Assembly (NCBI GenBank): GCA_021464415.1
Contig: CM038469.1
Span: forward strand, 14,548,501 to 14,612,500
DNA: 64,000 nucleotides
Direction of reading: 5' to 3'
Origin: Lonicera japonica
Lineage: Eukaryota; Streptophyta; Magnoliopsida; Dipsacales; Caprifoliaceae
Both the position numbers and the translations under genes were made by a program. This document shows, one piece after another, positions 32,591-45,031 of this stretch. The notes below the pieces were generated by a model. That model was not told the DNA's origin, ran no database searches, and saw only the letters and a program-made list of their open reading frames with translations. The stretch's first letter is position 1. Every line of letters starts with the position of its first letter.

Positions 32591-32738
32591 TTTTTTTTTT
32601 AAATTAAAGGAGGTCTAAGTCTCTCCCTTAATCCTACAAATAAAGAAACCCCCCCCCCCTCCCACCCCATGAGTCAAACCCTTGACCTCAAGACAAAGGT
32701 GGAGGTTGCCTACCACTGGACCAACCCCTCTCCTCAAT
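32591..32738 (-). mobile_element. tRNA-derived SINE, 148 bp
   Basis: On the minus strand it has an A-box-like TGGTCCAGTGGTAGGC, a B-box-like GGTCAAGGGTTTGACTC and a 3' poly(A) (T run at 32591-32600 on the + strand). The target repeat TATATCCACT stands on both sides (32581-32590 and 32739-32748). These are the hallmarks of SINE retroposition. Confidence 0.8.
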
Positions 32739-32748
32739 TATATCCACT

Positions 32749-34503
32749 TTCCGGACTCGAGATTAGACTATATAGAGTCCATGATTCACATTTGTTTTTA
32801 GAATTAAGATTATACAATAATTCACATTAATCTTGGAATAGTAATTAAATAGTAAGTATATGTTTGTTGCCTTCGGCTACTAATTCTTTTTTAGTTTCTT
32901 AAGTTCCAATTTTTCTTTATTTTTATTCATTTAGAGCCCTCATTGTATAGAAAAAATAAAAAGAAAATAGTAAACTCATTTGTTGAAAAAAATTATTTGT
33001 TAGTATTATGATGTAATAATATAAATTAATTCCGCCCAGTTTTATAGTGTTGTATATTTTTGATGAATAATGAATCTATATCAATATACCTTTTAACAAA
33101 TTAAGAAAATATATTATTAAAGAAGTATATTCTAATTAGGAAACTAATTTTAAAAGTAAATACATTTAAAAGGATTATTAATTGGTGGATATACTTCTCA
33201 ATTTTTATAAGGAAGTTTTGAGAAATTTATTTCAATGTTAATATAAATTAATGCCGGATAAACTGCAAAAAACCGCGGATAGAAATAAAATTACCCATAA
33301 GAAAATTACATTAGCCGATAACATTGAACTAATTTGAAGTAAATTTATGAATTAAGATGAAAGGTTTTCAAAAGCATGTTAAAAAAATTAAATGAATATT
33401 GGACGTGCATATTTGTCATAATAGAACCATGTAATAATTAGTGGAAAGGCACAAAGAATCAGGGGGAATTAATTAAATCCAAGTAAGCGCATTAGATTTC
33501 CTTCCCGATCTCCACATAAGACCCTGGCCTGCTGAACATGAACATGAACATGTCAATGATGTGATCCAATCGCCGTTGGAAGGCACCGAGAGCGATGCTG
33601 ATGTAGAAGACAACGATGAGTACAATAAAGATTAGAAGAATGACAATAACTCAATAAGGAGTCTGAGGACGAAGATGGTGGAAATCATGTTGATAATCCA
33701 TTGCGGCAGATCGAAGATGATCGAAGGAACTCGAGATGTATGCAAAAGAGTTATACAACAACGATATGCTATCATCCGGTGATGATGATGAGGAAGAAGG
33801 TACCGACGATGACAAATGCCGTCACAGTTTGTCTTTTGACAATCCATTCCCAGAGTAATAAAATTTTGACATTGTAGGGTTAACTCTGATCTCAAATCCC
33901 ATCCTTTTTTATGGTATCAAAAAATTTGTTAAGTTTTGAATGTTTTTTTTAATATGATTAACTCTTTAATTATGGACATTTAATTAGATTGCACTTTTTT
34001 TTATTATTATTATTATGGTATGTTTTTAAATTCAGTTTTAAAGATTATTTCGTGTATACATTGTTATATCATTTAGATTGCTTTGGTTTTATTATCTGAT
34101 CATATACTTGGAAATTATTTTGTTTTAATTTGGTGTGTTTTTTTTCTTTTTTTATTTTATTTTATTATTATAGAAAAAAATAGACTTTACAAATATTAAA
34201 AATGAATTAAAATCTAATGTAGAACGTATTTGACCAACACATATTATCTTTATTAATATTTTTTTAAAAAAAATATATTTTAATAAATTAACACGGGTAA
34301 CCAAGTAGTAGAAGTGTTAAAATTTACACGTGTATCCGATGGTCGATCCCTACCCCTCACCAGCCCCTTCTCCAAGAACTACTAAGATCTATCTATCATT
34401 TGTACCCAAAAAATTGTATATAATTAACAATAAGTTTCCAGAATAAATATTTTAAGAAATTAATGTTATCGCATAAAGAACATACATGATTATTTTAGTC
34501 ATA
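32749..34503. other. AT-rich intergenic, no clear gene
   Basis: The stretch 33480-33900 is distinctly less AT-rich and contains GATGATGATGAGGAAGAAGG, as if derived from a gene for an acidic protein, but stops occur in all frames and no family is recognised. The rest holds nothing recognisable apart from the SINE-like piece at 34290-34360. Confidence 0.4.
34290..34360 (+). mobile_element. Possible SINE fragment
   Basis: A-box-like GGGTAACCAAGTAGTAG and B-box-like GATGGTCGATCCC about 30 bp apart. No poly(A) tail or target duplication found. Confidence 0.3.
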
Positions 34504-34508
34504 AATGC

Positions 34509-35382
34509 TGTTCGTGCTAAAATCTGGAAAAGTATTTTAAACCACATAGTCAAATAGATTATATCAAATAATTAGAGCAGTAAAAGTATTGAATTTAATA
34601 GAATCAAATATTTATATAGGAGGTTGGTCTCATATGACAATATGGGTTAGTCCTCCCCTGTGGAATAGAGTAAGGAAATCGGGTTGCTTTGTATTGATGG
34701 TAAACAAACAACTATTACAAATTCACAAAAGTCTCTCTAACTGTTCTATCCTCACAATGTTACAATAAAAGGAAGGCTAAGCCACTCAAAGTTTAATCCC
34801 TCTAACTTAGGAGCTCTGAAGCGGGCTGTGGAGCTCTGTGTCTCTGTATTTCACACTTGTCGTAAATGGTTTATCGTTCTTCTTTTTCCTTTCTCTGGTT
34901 GTTGGAAAATTAGTCGTTGGAAGAAGTAAATGCTTCTTGTATATATATGAGTGGAGGAGTCGTGTGGCCAGAGCTCCCAGAGCAAGTCTGGGGCCATGTT
35001 TCTATTAGTATCAACTCTGACCTTGCTTCTCCATGAATTTCGGTGCATTAAATGTAGTTGGTTTGCATTTAATGAAGTTGAGGGAGCTTCTGCAGCGTTG
35101 GTGGTGTTGGCAGTAGTCGCCCTGCTGTCCATCACCTACTCTGACATGACTATCTGGGAGAGAGCTCACTGAAAGAGCTCTGGTTCATGAGCTCCATCAC
35201 TTGTGGAACGAAACCAATCATTATGCTTGTTGCACGAACTTCTAGAGGCTCTGGAGCTCGTGTGGTGCTTGAAACGAGCTCCCAGAGCCTTCTTCATCCT
35301 GGAATACTAGACTGTTGACGTGGGCTGCCACATGTCCTTATGTGGTTGGCGGGTCAGAACAGTTCAGTTATTCTCCTCATCA
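34509..35382 (-). repeat. 3' LTR of the Tat-type element
   Basis: On the minus strand it begins TGATGAGGAGAATAAC and ends GCACGAACA. It aligns along its whole length with 45032-45914. A TATATATA at about 34938 in minus-strand sense may be the promoter. The hexamer GAGCTC occurs at least eight times. Confidence 0.88.
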
Positions 35383-35401
35383 ATTACCCCTTATCCTTTT
35401 C
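35383..35401 (-). other. Polypurine tract of the Tat-type element
   Basis: GAAAAGGATAAGGGG on the minus strand, four bases from the start of the 3' LTR, where plus-strand priming takes place. Confidence 0.65.
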
Positions 35402-35671
35402 ATTTAGCTCAGAAGAGCTGACTGGGGAGGATAATGGAGCTACCCGAGGTGCGAATTTTTGGCGATTTTTGATGGCACCTGACTTGAACCCACAGATCCT
35501 GTGTGCCCATTATTTCGGCATTTTTAAAGTTCATTTACAGGGCCGTTACCTTTTTGGAGAGATCGTATGCGTCAATTCCATTTTTCTTGGAAGACGTGCA
35601 AATGTGTGGTAGTAGGTTTGTGAGTGGATAGTTAAGGCTTTTAGTGAATGGTTGGCTTTTCTCACACACCT

Positions 35672-35678
35672 TATATAA
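35672..35678 (+). promoter_or_regulatory. TATA box of the antisense ORF
   Basis: TATATAA in CACCTTATATAAACCC, 220 bp before the first ATG of the plus-strand ORF and outside the LTR. Predicted start of transcription about 30 bp on. Inferred from position. Confidence 0.45.
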
Positions 35679-35897
35679 ACCCTTTGGACTTAGCAGAATC
35701 TTCACTTTGTTCTTCTTAAACCCTAGGCATTTTAGAGCTCTGAAAACTTTAATTTACTCGCGTTTTCTGCTAATTTGGCATACAGACCTCTTTTAGACCA
35801 CTATTTAAGGAGATTTTTGAGTGTCCCCTTGGCAGATTTCATCGAGAATATACCTTACTTCGCACCCTCCACCCTTCTCCATACTTTAGCCATTTTC

Positions 35898-38590
35898 ATG
35901 GATCATCTTACCGATCACGGGCAGAACCTGGATGTTTAAGGTCTCGGTGAGGTTGGGTCTTCTTCGGGAGTAGCTCTAGTTGTTGCCCCCACATCTCAGG
36001 CTCTACCCCCACTATCTATCAATACCATCCGAATGCTTGACAGTGAACTGAATAAGGTCACCATTTGCCTCCCTCCCACCATTGAAAATTCTAAGAGTGC
36101 TATTAGCGCGTACACGGAGTATCTTAGTTCCTTGACCATCTTCTCCATTGCTTCCACCTTTTCCATGCCGGACATCCCTATCTTTAGAGATAGATATCAG
36201 ATCCCTGATTGGGTGAGGATTAGAGCTCCAGGGATGGAACAGAGAGCCTGCTACTTCATGCCTGGAGAAGTTTGCTTCTACGAGTCCACTTTCGAGTATG
36301 GACTCAGGTTTCCGATGAACGACCACTTAAGAGAGCTCCTCGCCTCTTTGTATCTAGCCCCAGTGCAAGTTCCCCCCCAACCTGTGGAGTTACCTTATAA
36401 GGTTCATTCTAATTTACAGGGCCATCTCTGCAGGGAGTCACGAGATCTCTGTCAATGAGTTCTTGACCCTGTTCCAGTGCAAGGACGGTGGGGGAAAAAA
36501 TAGAGGAACCCTCAACTGCTCTTTAAGGCTGGGAGATTCTAAGATCATACAAGACCTCCCCACTAGCATCTCTAACTGGAAGATAAGATTTTTCTTTGTA
36601 TCCGAAACCAGTTGAGAGCACGAGCCACAGTGCCCTATAATTATTGACCTAAAGATGTGGTTCACCGACCCAAACTCCATTCATAAGTGCTCGAGCTCTT
36701 GAATTTTCGTTTTCTGTCTTTTCCTTGCCTTGATCATATATGAGCCGTTTATTGTCTTGTTCTAGCTTTTGTAGAAAGGAAACCCGCATCCATCTTCGAC
36801 GAGCGAATTAAAGATTTCGAGAAGTTCTCAGCGAAGAATTATGCACTCCTTACTGCTCCAGAGTTATTTTGGCTATTTGGTCTAGGTCCTAGGCCTAGAG
36901 ACATGGACTCTGCCATCTAGATTGTGGCAAACCTCGAGCTCAATAGGTCATTTGTGGCACTCATCAGGGCGATCCTTTCAATCGTTATGGCCAAGACTTG
37001 TAATGAGAAAATCTAAGCAGCCAGCAGGCAGTTCAACGAAAGGGGTGCCAATGAACATTACCCCTTTGCACCAGATCCCCTTCTCATTGCCTCTAAGTAA
37101 GTTTTCTGACCTCTGAGCTCTCCTCGCAATCTACACGGAGCTCTTCTCTACCTGTTCAGACATGCTTTGTTTGCCTTTCACAAATAGACCTCTAGTAATA
37201 GATCCAGCGAAAGTAACCAAGAGGAAAAGGACTCTTCAGAGAGGTCCTCTGGCAGTAAAGAAGTCTAAGGCTGATGAGGGATCCTCTGCCACTTCAAAGC
37301 AAGTGGAGATATAGTTAGTCCCAGAGCAGGTCATGGGAAGGGAAAAAGACGTTAGCTCGTTTGTGGAGCTGATGACCAACCCTTTTGCAGAACTCTAGCC
37401 TTTCAGCTTATAGGAGACATGACTAACAAGAACATAATAGCTCCAAGATGAAGATGTCCGGCCTCCTTCAAATGCCTCTCCCATCAGAGCTGCCTATAAG
37501 CAGGTTGTGCCTGAAAATGATGAGAATGTGCAGGAGATAGATCCCACCACAGCTCATCAGCAGTCGGCCTTCGGGAATGGCCCCAGTGCTAATATTCCTA
37601 TGTCCTCCAAGTCAGATGGTTCAGGGTTCTTCCTACCAGGAGTGACCCTACCTCCTTTGGGCGAGGGTATGCTTCAGAACGCAAGAGAGGCAGGGACAAG
37701 CAAGGTGGCCAATAAGTTCAACTTCCACATGAGTCAGGTGAGCGTTTACCCAACTCTTCGAGGGACCTTGTCTCTAGATTTTTTTTATGGAGCTGTTTTA
37801 ATTATGTTTCTTCTTGTCTCAGGCTATTTCTCTCTTCTATTCGACCCTTCACATAGCCCAGGAAGGAACTGACTCTTGGCCACTTTCTGCCGCCCTAGAG
37901 AAGTCCAATAACGACCTCAAGGAATTACGGGCTGACCGCAATGAGACCTTCGCCTGAGCTGAAAAGGCTAAAAAATAATCTGTTGATTTTAAGTCAACTC
38001 TGGAGGAGGTACACAAGTCCTTGGAACTTGAACGCCAAGGCAAGGAAAAGGCTAGTAAGTTATTGAAGCTCGAGGAGATAGCTAAAAAAGAAGCTTAGAA
38101 GCTAATGGAGATCGAGCGTGAAGGCAGAGAGAAGGCCAACACACACATCAAGGAGCTCCAAACAGAGCTATCTGCCAAGAAGGAGGAGCTGTTCGCTGCT
38201 TTCCACCTCAATGAGGCCACACAGGGTCAAGTTTTTGAACTAGAAAAAGAGATTAATGAGCTTAAAGAGTCTTTCCTAGCCGTTGAGCTCCAAGCCATAG
38301 AGAACTTCTGTGCTCAAGGGGGGCCGCTCGCGAAGATCAGTGATGCCTTCATATCAGGCTTCTACAAGTGTCAGGAGCTCGCCCTACAACAGCCTGACAA
38401 CCTGGAGGGTCTAGAGCTCCCTTCTGACATGGGTGTAACTCCAGAGCTCAAGGCCAAGATTTTGGAGAAAATGGGAGACATCCTGGCCATCCTTCAATTG
38501 ATCAGAGAGGAAGAGCCTGGTCTATTGGAGAAGTGGGACACTAGGAAAACTTCCCCTTCTAGAGATGGTAGCGACGTTGGAGGAGCTTAG
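35898..38590 (+). pseudogene. Antisense ORF of the Tat element (putative gypsy-type transposon protein family)
   Basis: Plus-strand frames run opposite to gag-pol. The first ATG (35898) is followed in frame by a stop at 35937-35939. The same frame then stays open to 36458, with IPDWVRIRAPG and FYESTFEYGLRFPM, HLRELLASLYLAPVQVPP. This is the pattern of the plant family annotated as 'putative gypsy type transposon' (Transposase_28), recognised by eye. A shifted frame continues with SVNEFLTLFQCKDGG and ISNWKIRFFFVSE. Later blocks lie at 36780-37100, 37507-37740 and 38105-38590; the last is a predicted coiled coil (ELQTELSAKKEELFAAF). Some breaks could be introns, others are clear stops. Its role in the element is unknown. 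Confidence 0.7.
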
Positions 38591-38705
38591 CAGCTGAGCT
38601 TAGTGGCCGTAGGAGCAGTAGTCGTAAGATTTTCCTTTTTCTGTCCTTTTTCTCTTTTTTGTAATAGAAAGTTTAGGACCACTGTAATCCCTTTTCTCAT
38701 CAATT

Positions 38706-38711
38706 AATAAA
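38706..38711 (+). terminator. Polyadenylation signal of the antisense ORF
   Basis: AATAAA, 115 bp after the stop codon of the antisense ORF and before the integrase end on the other strand. Confidence 0.45.
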
Positions 38712-39717
38712 GTGCTTTGTTTTGAAAGTTTACTCTTATTCACTTATCATGTGCTCTTTTATTTGTTTTGAGTTGTGTCTAAGATGGAATTGACCACGTG
38801 TGTATGGATATACCTTGCCCCCAAACTAAAAGTACAATAATAGAGCTAACCAAAGAAGTAAATCTGTTAATATAGATGCCTGTGCTAGAGGTCTTTCGAT
38901 GGGTCACTTTAATACACCAGGAATTATTATACTTTTAAGCAAAGTTTATACAATTTCGCAGGTGTCGATCGGACTCCTCAGAGTGTAAGTGTGCTCTGTA
39001 AGCTAGATACTTACTAAACTGACCTCTTTTAGAGGAATTTATCAGTTCTCAGCAGGCCTATAATTGGAACTTTTATGCTTAGTGATTGACATACATGGTG
39101 GTAGGAATTTGTTCGAGGTCCCTGGTGTTTAAAAGGAAAAATTGTTCTTTTTTGTCTAAGTCTTGAGTAGAGTCATGCCCCTTCGACTTTGACAAATTTT
39201 GACGATTTTTCTCATTTGTTACCAGGCCTCTTCAGCTGAAAAATTGATCTCTTTGTGAGAAGTTTTTGACAAAGTGGAAGTGTGCTACTTGCGAGCTGAG
39301 CACTTACTAGTCCGATCTTTTTGCGAGAGGGTTTTTTGACAGAGTGCAAGTTATAGGTAATGAATTACCAAACAAAACATCTCATATACATTCCTTTGGA
39401 AGCAACTATTACAAAAAAAATATAACCTGTTCTGGCTCAAGGATAGTATCTGTTGAAGTGCTCTATGTTCCACAGTCTCATGAGCTCCATGCCATCCACG
39501 TTCCTTAAATAGTAAGTGTTAGGTCTGCTAACCTTGGTAACCCCACATAAGGGCCTTCCCACTTGGCAGCGAGCTTGCCATGTTCAGAAATCTTTGTTGC
39601 TAGGGTGACTTTTCGAAGTACTAAGTCACTTACATTCAGCCATTTATGCTCGACCATTTTTTTTGTAACTTTTGACCATGCTCCTTTTATAGGCCTCTTC
39701 CTTGATTCGAGCTTGTT

Positions 39718-40612
39718 CTATTTTTTCTTTAAGGAGATCCAAGCCAGCAGGTCTTCATCATTTTGAGTTGAGTCATGATGGTTGATTCTATAAGTTAGTA
39801 CTCCTATATCCACTGGAATAGCTGTTTTTGTTCTGTATGTCAGGGAGAAAGGAGTTTTATCGGTCGGGCCCCTGACGGTGGTCCTATAGGCCCATAGCAC
39901 TGATGTGAGCTCTTCAGACTAGTGTCATTTGGCGTTATCAAGTTTCTTCTTCAACGAGCTCAATAAGGTTTTATTGGTGACCTCCGCTTGGCCATTGGCT
40001 TGAGGTTGGACAGGCGAGCTGAAATGGTTCTCGATTCCATGCTTCGCAGAAATCTCTGAAGAAGTCACAGTTAAATTGCTTTCCATTACAGGTGATCAGT
40101 ACTTTTGGGAGACCAAAATGACATATGATGTTCCTTCACACGAAATTCTGAATCTTCAAAGTAGTAATCGTTGTTAGTGCCTCAGTCGCAACCCATTTCG
40201 TGAAGTAATCGATGGTCACAACTGCGAACTTGGTTTGTCCTTTGCCCAGAGAAAAAGACCCCACTATGTCCATGCCCCATTGAGAGAAAGGCCAAGGGCT
40301 GCTAACAGAGGTCATGAGCTCTGCCGAGAGCTGTTGGATGTTGGCGAACCGCTGGCACTTATCGCATTTCCTTACTAATTCTTTGGCGTCTTGTAGGATA
40401 GTGGGCCAAAAATAGCCATGTCTGCCAACTTTGAGAGCTAGTGAGTGAGCTGCCGGGTGCCCTCCACATAAACCTTCGTGAATCTCTAGCAGGGTTATTC
40501 GAGCTTGGTGAGGGTGCAGACAGAGTAAAAAAGGCAAGACATACCCTCTCTTGTACAATATTGCTTCAATGACCACGAATATGTTGGACATGTATTTTAC
40601 TCTTTTGGCCAT
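39718..40612 (-). pseudogene. Tat element integrase
   Basis: Starts with the zinc-binding region (GLCGGHPAAHSLALKVGRHG ... CDKCQRFA), then the integrase core with QWGMDIVGSF (first catalytic Asp) and VVTIDYFTKWVATEAL (second). The frame breaks at 40136, and the rest, with the catalytic Glu region, is shifted and has stops. LWAYRTTVRGPTDKTPFSL is recognisable at 39718-39900. Non-functional. Confidence 0.8.
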
Positions 40613-40716
40613 CTTTCTATCTTCAGGGAGAGCTCCGTTAATGATGTAGATCAGAATTGGGTTAATCCAGCATTTGCAAACCTATATTGGAGCTGTGTCT
40701 AACTCTACAGGCTCAT

Positions 40717-41298
40717 CTATGACTTTTTTTCCAGGTATTCGATGTGGATTCCACTTGGTACGTCTGAAGTCGTGGCAAGCTTGGCTAGGCGATCTACCTT
40801 ATTGTTATGAGCTCGTGGGACCTTAATAAAAATTAAGTTAGAGTACCTTTGAACTACTGTTTTAGCCTTCGCCAAGTAGGCAGTCATGCAATCTTCCTTT
40901 GCCATATTGTGACCAAGTATCTGACCGACTACTACTGTAGAGTTATTATAGACCACCATCTACTTTGCCCCCAGATCACCAGCTATTCTCAGACCCGAAA
41001 TGATGGCTTCGTATTCAGCCTCGTTGTTAGAGGCCTTGAAGAGGAATTTTAGAGCTATCTCCAGGGTATTAGCCTCAGGAGTGATCAGCACCAAACTAGC
41101 TCTAGAACCTTGCAGATTGGAAGCTCCATCAGTATGTAAGACCCATACGGGCACTCCTGGCAATAGGTACATCGAGGTGGTAGGAGTCGAGGTGTTTGGT
41201 TCTAGGAGTGGTAGTAGCTCTAGCGGTTCACCAATCTGTTCTTCGGTGTAGGTGAACTTGGCTATGAAGTCTGCTACTATTTGGCCCTTGATCAACAT
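40717..41298 (-). pseudogene. Tat element RNase H
   Basis: Two abutting frames: one with VLHTDGASNLQGSRASLVL and NNEAEYEAIISGL (catalytic D and E of RNase H), the second with IFIKVPRAHNNKVDRLAKL (the distal catalytic H/D region). A stop at about 40960 separates them. Confidence 0.8.
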
Positions 41299-41642
41299 TC
41301 GAGGTTAGTAGTTAATATAGCCAGATGCTCTGATTGCTCTGGCTTGTTGAGAATTCTTTACAATGGCTGATCTGTGAGCACATATATGGTGTGGGCCTGG
41401 AAGTAGGGCCTCAGCTTTCGGGACGTAATAAGTAAGGCATAGGCCAACTTCTCTAACTTTTGGTAGTTTAGTTTGGCAGCGTGTAAAGCTCTGTTCTTGT
41501 AGTATACTGGTAGCTGAGTTAATTTCTCATTCTTCATTAATGTTAAGCTAACCGTTATTCATGATACTGCCAAGTATAAACTCAAAACTTCATCCTTCTT
41601 TGGTGAGCTAAGGAGGGGAGGGGCTTCAAGGTATTGTTTGAG

Positions 41643-42640
41643 CTACTGAAAAGCCAGCTCGCATTCTTCAGTCCATTCGAAGGCTTTTTTCAGGGTTTTG
41701 AAGAAAGGGTGACACTTGTCAGTTGCTCTGAAAATGAATCTGTTCAAAGCTGCCACCCTTCCTGCCAGACTCTGGACTTCTTTCAGCTTGGATGGAGATC
41801 TCATGTTAATAAGGGCTTGTATCTTCTCGGAATTGGCTTCAATACCCCTTTGAATGACCATAAAGCCCAAGAATTTCCCCATTTTTACTCTAAAAGTACA
41901 CTTGGCTGGATTAAGGGACATGCCGTTTTGCCTGAGTATTGAAAAGGCTTCATTCAAGTCAGCAACATGATCCGGGGCTCTAAGACTCTTGACCAATATG
42001 TCGTCAACATAAACCTCCATATTTTTGCCTATTTGGTCTGTAAACAGTGTGATCATCACTCTCTGGTAGGTAGCCCCTACATTTCTTAGGCCGAAGGGCA
42101 TGGCCTTGTAACAGTACGTGCTTTCATTAGTGATGAATGAGGTATTCTCTTCATCTTCTAGAGCCATTTTGATCTAATTATAGCCAGAGTACGCGTCCAT
42201 GAAACTTAACATTTCATGGCCTGTGGTTGTATCTACTAGCTGGTCAATCTTTAAAAGTGGGAAGCTATTTTTTGGGCAAGCCTTGTTGAGGTTTTTGAAG
42301 TCCACATACAATTTTCACTTCCTGCTGTGCTTTTTCAAGAGCATTATGTTAGAGAGCCGCTTTGGATAGTGGATCTCTCGGATAAAACCATCTTAGAGGA
42401 GCTTCTAGACCTCTTCTTTGGCGGCCAAACTCCTTTTCATAGCAAAATTCCTTTTCTTCTGCCTCATAGGCTTGAAAGTGGGGTCGGTGTTTAGCATGTG
42501 CACCATGACTTCCGGGTTCAGCCCCTTCATGTCGTCATGGGACCATGCAAAGATATCGGCGTTAGCTCGTAATCATTGGCAGAGCTCTTCTTTAATCTCT
42601 GTGTCGAGCCGATCACTGATTTTCAGAATTCTGTTGGGCT
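41643..42640 (-). pseudogene. Tat element reverse transcriptase
   Basis: The 3' half is open (42167-41643) with KAMPFGLRNVGATYQRVM, VYVDDILVKS (intact YVDD catalytic motif) and FLGFMVIQRGIE. The 5' half (42640-42168) contains DGFIREIHYPK, LYVDFKNLNKACPK and GHEMLSFMDAYSGYN but has several stops. Confidence 0.85.
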
Positions 42641-43237
42641 ACGAGAGGTCCAGAATTAAGTCTTCTAAGTCTTCCACTGGTTCGCTGTGGAGTTCTTTCT
42701 CTTTGTCCCTAGGATCTAAGGTGTCGATCTCCCACTTCTCTGAGTCACCAGGCTTTCCCGCACCCATTAGTTCTTTCACAGTCGTGACTTCGAGCTCGAC
42801 AACCATAATGTCTGTAGTTTTGACTTCTTTCAGAGTCTCGAACTGGCAGCTCCGAGCTTCCACTTGGTTTCCTCTAACCTCCCCGACCTCGTGGAGGGTA
42901 GGGAATCTCATAGTCAGGCTACAAGTCAAAATGGCAGCCCTAATTTCATTAAGCACACCCCTGCTGAAGATAGCGTTATAATGGAGAGCTCTATCTAGTA
43001 TCAAGAATTTGGCAATAGTGGTGACCTACTTCGGGGCTGTACCCATGGTTACATTGAGTTTGATGGTCCCAGAGACTTAGTCTTCTCCCCTGAAAAACTA
43101 ACCAAGGTGACTGAGGAAGGGTTTAGGTGTCCTGTGGTGAGACCCATGACCTTGAAGGAGCTGTAGTACATAAGGTTGGAGGTGGCCCCAGTGTCTACGA
43201 GAATTATGTGGACATTATGATTGCCCACCATCGTCAC
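42639..43237 (-). pseudogene. Tat element aspartic protease and linker
   Basis: The frame at 43237-43049 includes IILVDTGATSNLMYYSSF, the retropepsin active site (DTGA). A second frame at 43004-42639 continues with FSRGVLNEIRAAILTCSLTM and an acidic linker to RT. A stop lies between the two. Confidence 0.75.
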
Positions 43238-43427
43238 TACTACCAGGGGTCGTCATATGAGAACTCTACCCCGCTCATGTCTTCGTCAGTGAATACGAGC
43301 TCATTGACTTCATACTTCACCATCTTGAAGATTTAGCCTGTTTGATATAGGCCTTTCTAGACCTATTGCTATTCCCAGAATATAAGGAGCCCTCTTCAAT
43401 CATGAATATCTCATTTTTTGGTGCCTT

Positions 43428-44819
43428 TCATTTAGCTTCTGGGGGAACCTCCTTCTTCCTATTTACGTATTGCCTGAGTTGCCCTCTCTTGATGAGCTTC
43501 TCAATTTCTTCCTTTAACTTCCAGCAGTCATCTGTTTTATGACTGTGGTCTTTATGGTATCGGTAATACTTGGTCGTATCCCACTTTTTCTCAGACATCT
43601 TCATCTTTCGAGCTTTTGGGATTTGCCTTGGATCTAATTGGGCGTAAACCTCACCCAAGGGGGCTGTTAAAGGAATAAACTGCTGGCGTACTTTGCCTTC
43701 CCTTGGCTCAGGCTTATATGATTCCTTCTTACCCTCTCTCTCTTGATCACGGGGTAGGCTGTGCCCCATTTGGCACTTGGAGGAGGATAAGAGGGTTGAG
43801 ATGCCTAACATGTCCCTTGCTTGCAGGGCTTCTTCTATGCCAATCTGCTTGTTGACCTCCTCCAAGAGCTCGGACATGATTTTTGGGCCCATTCTCGCCA
43901 GAGTCATGAGGTAGTATTAGGAGCTCACCCCCTCTATAAAGGCTGCTACTGCCACACCGTCATTTAAATTTGTGACCATGAGGCTCTCTTGGTTAAAGCG
44001 GCAAGCATATTCCTTCAGGCTTTTTGTAGACCTTTGCTTTATGGTGAAGAGGTGAGTGGAGGACTTAGATTGCCTCTCGGTTCCTATGAAATACGAAATG
44101 AACTTGGTGCCGAGCTCCTGCGAGCTTAGGATTGACCCCGGGAGTAGGCCATTACACCACATTCGGGCTGCCCCCTTAAGAGTGGTATTAAAAGCTTTAC
44201 ATACCACGCCGTTCGGGACATTCTGGTGCCCCATCATGTTTCCGTATTGTTGCCAGTGATCCATAGGGTCGGTGGTTCCGTCATAAGATTCCAGCGCCGG
44301 GAGCTTAAACTTCTCAAGGACCACACAACTCCGTATATGATCTGCGAAAGGAGACTTGGAATCCCTTACAAGAGCTGCTGCTGAGCTCCTCGCCAGATGA
44401 CCCACAGTCTTCATCATTTCTGCCATTTGAGCCTCCATTATCGACATTAATCTTTTTTCGACCTCTTCTACTGACTCTCTGTGAGAGATTCTATCTAACA
44501 CGAATCCTTGGGGGTCTGAACTCCTCCTCTCGCTCGGGTATCTAAGCTGATGGGAGGGGAAGTAGGCCTACGCTTGGACTTTGGTGTCACGAAGCCCCAT
44601 CTAAGCGCCTTTCGCAAACCACGTTCACCCTAGGTCTCTTACTGGTGGGGGAGGAAGTGTAGCTGAAACTTCTTCATACGAGGTCTCCTTAGTAGAGCTG
44701 GAGTGATGGGATTCGAGCTCACCAATTCTGCTGCGGCTCCCCCGAGATCCTCTGCCACGGTCTCCAAGTCTTTCTCTGACTGGGACTTTCGGAGGGATTG
44801 GGTGAACATTAGCAAACAC
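43428..44819 (-). pseudogene. Tat element Gag
   Basis: Three frames. The second (44501-43917) has the Gag core KLPALESYDGTTDPMDHW, NTTLKGAARMWCNGLLPGSI and STKSLKEYACRF. In the same frame, after one stop (43917-43919), the third (43907-43428) ends with a zinc-knuckle-like YYRYHKDHSHKTDDCWKLK, in which the first Cys of the usual CxFH pattern is Tyr. The N-terminal piece at 44819-44625 is Ser/Arg-rich. Confidence 0.8.
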
Positions 44820-45012
44820 TGATCTGCTTCTCGAGTTGGCTCGGGAACTCTCTCTTTAGGCTAAGAGTCTGTCAATTCGGACTTGAAGAGCAACTTGTCA
44901 CTCTTGTAAGGCCAATATAAGGTCTGGCTGGGTTAGTTTAGAAGACATAGTAAATTTTAGGGGTTTTTTTTATAACTTTCAGAAAGGTATGTGACTTTGA
45001 GAATCTGTCTTT

Positions 45013-45028
45013 CCCACAGATGGCGCCA
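45013..45028 (-). other. Primer-binding site of the Tat-type element
   Basis: TGGCGCCATCTGTGGG on the minus strand, three bases after the 5' LTR ends in AACA. TGGCGCC is the usual core in this group of plant gypsy elements. The priming tRNA was not determined. Confidence 0.65.
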
Positions 45029-45031
45029 AAC

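Noticed and set aside
36012..36326. 104-codon minus-strand ORF in the Tat element
   Set aside because: Shadow of the better supported plus-strand family protein.
42418..42981. 187-codon plus-strand ORF
   Set aside because: Antisense shadow of the Tat protease/RT region; serine-rich composition is the usual sign of a reverse-frame artefact.
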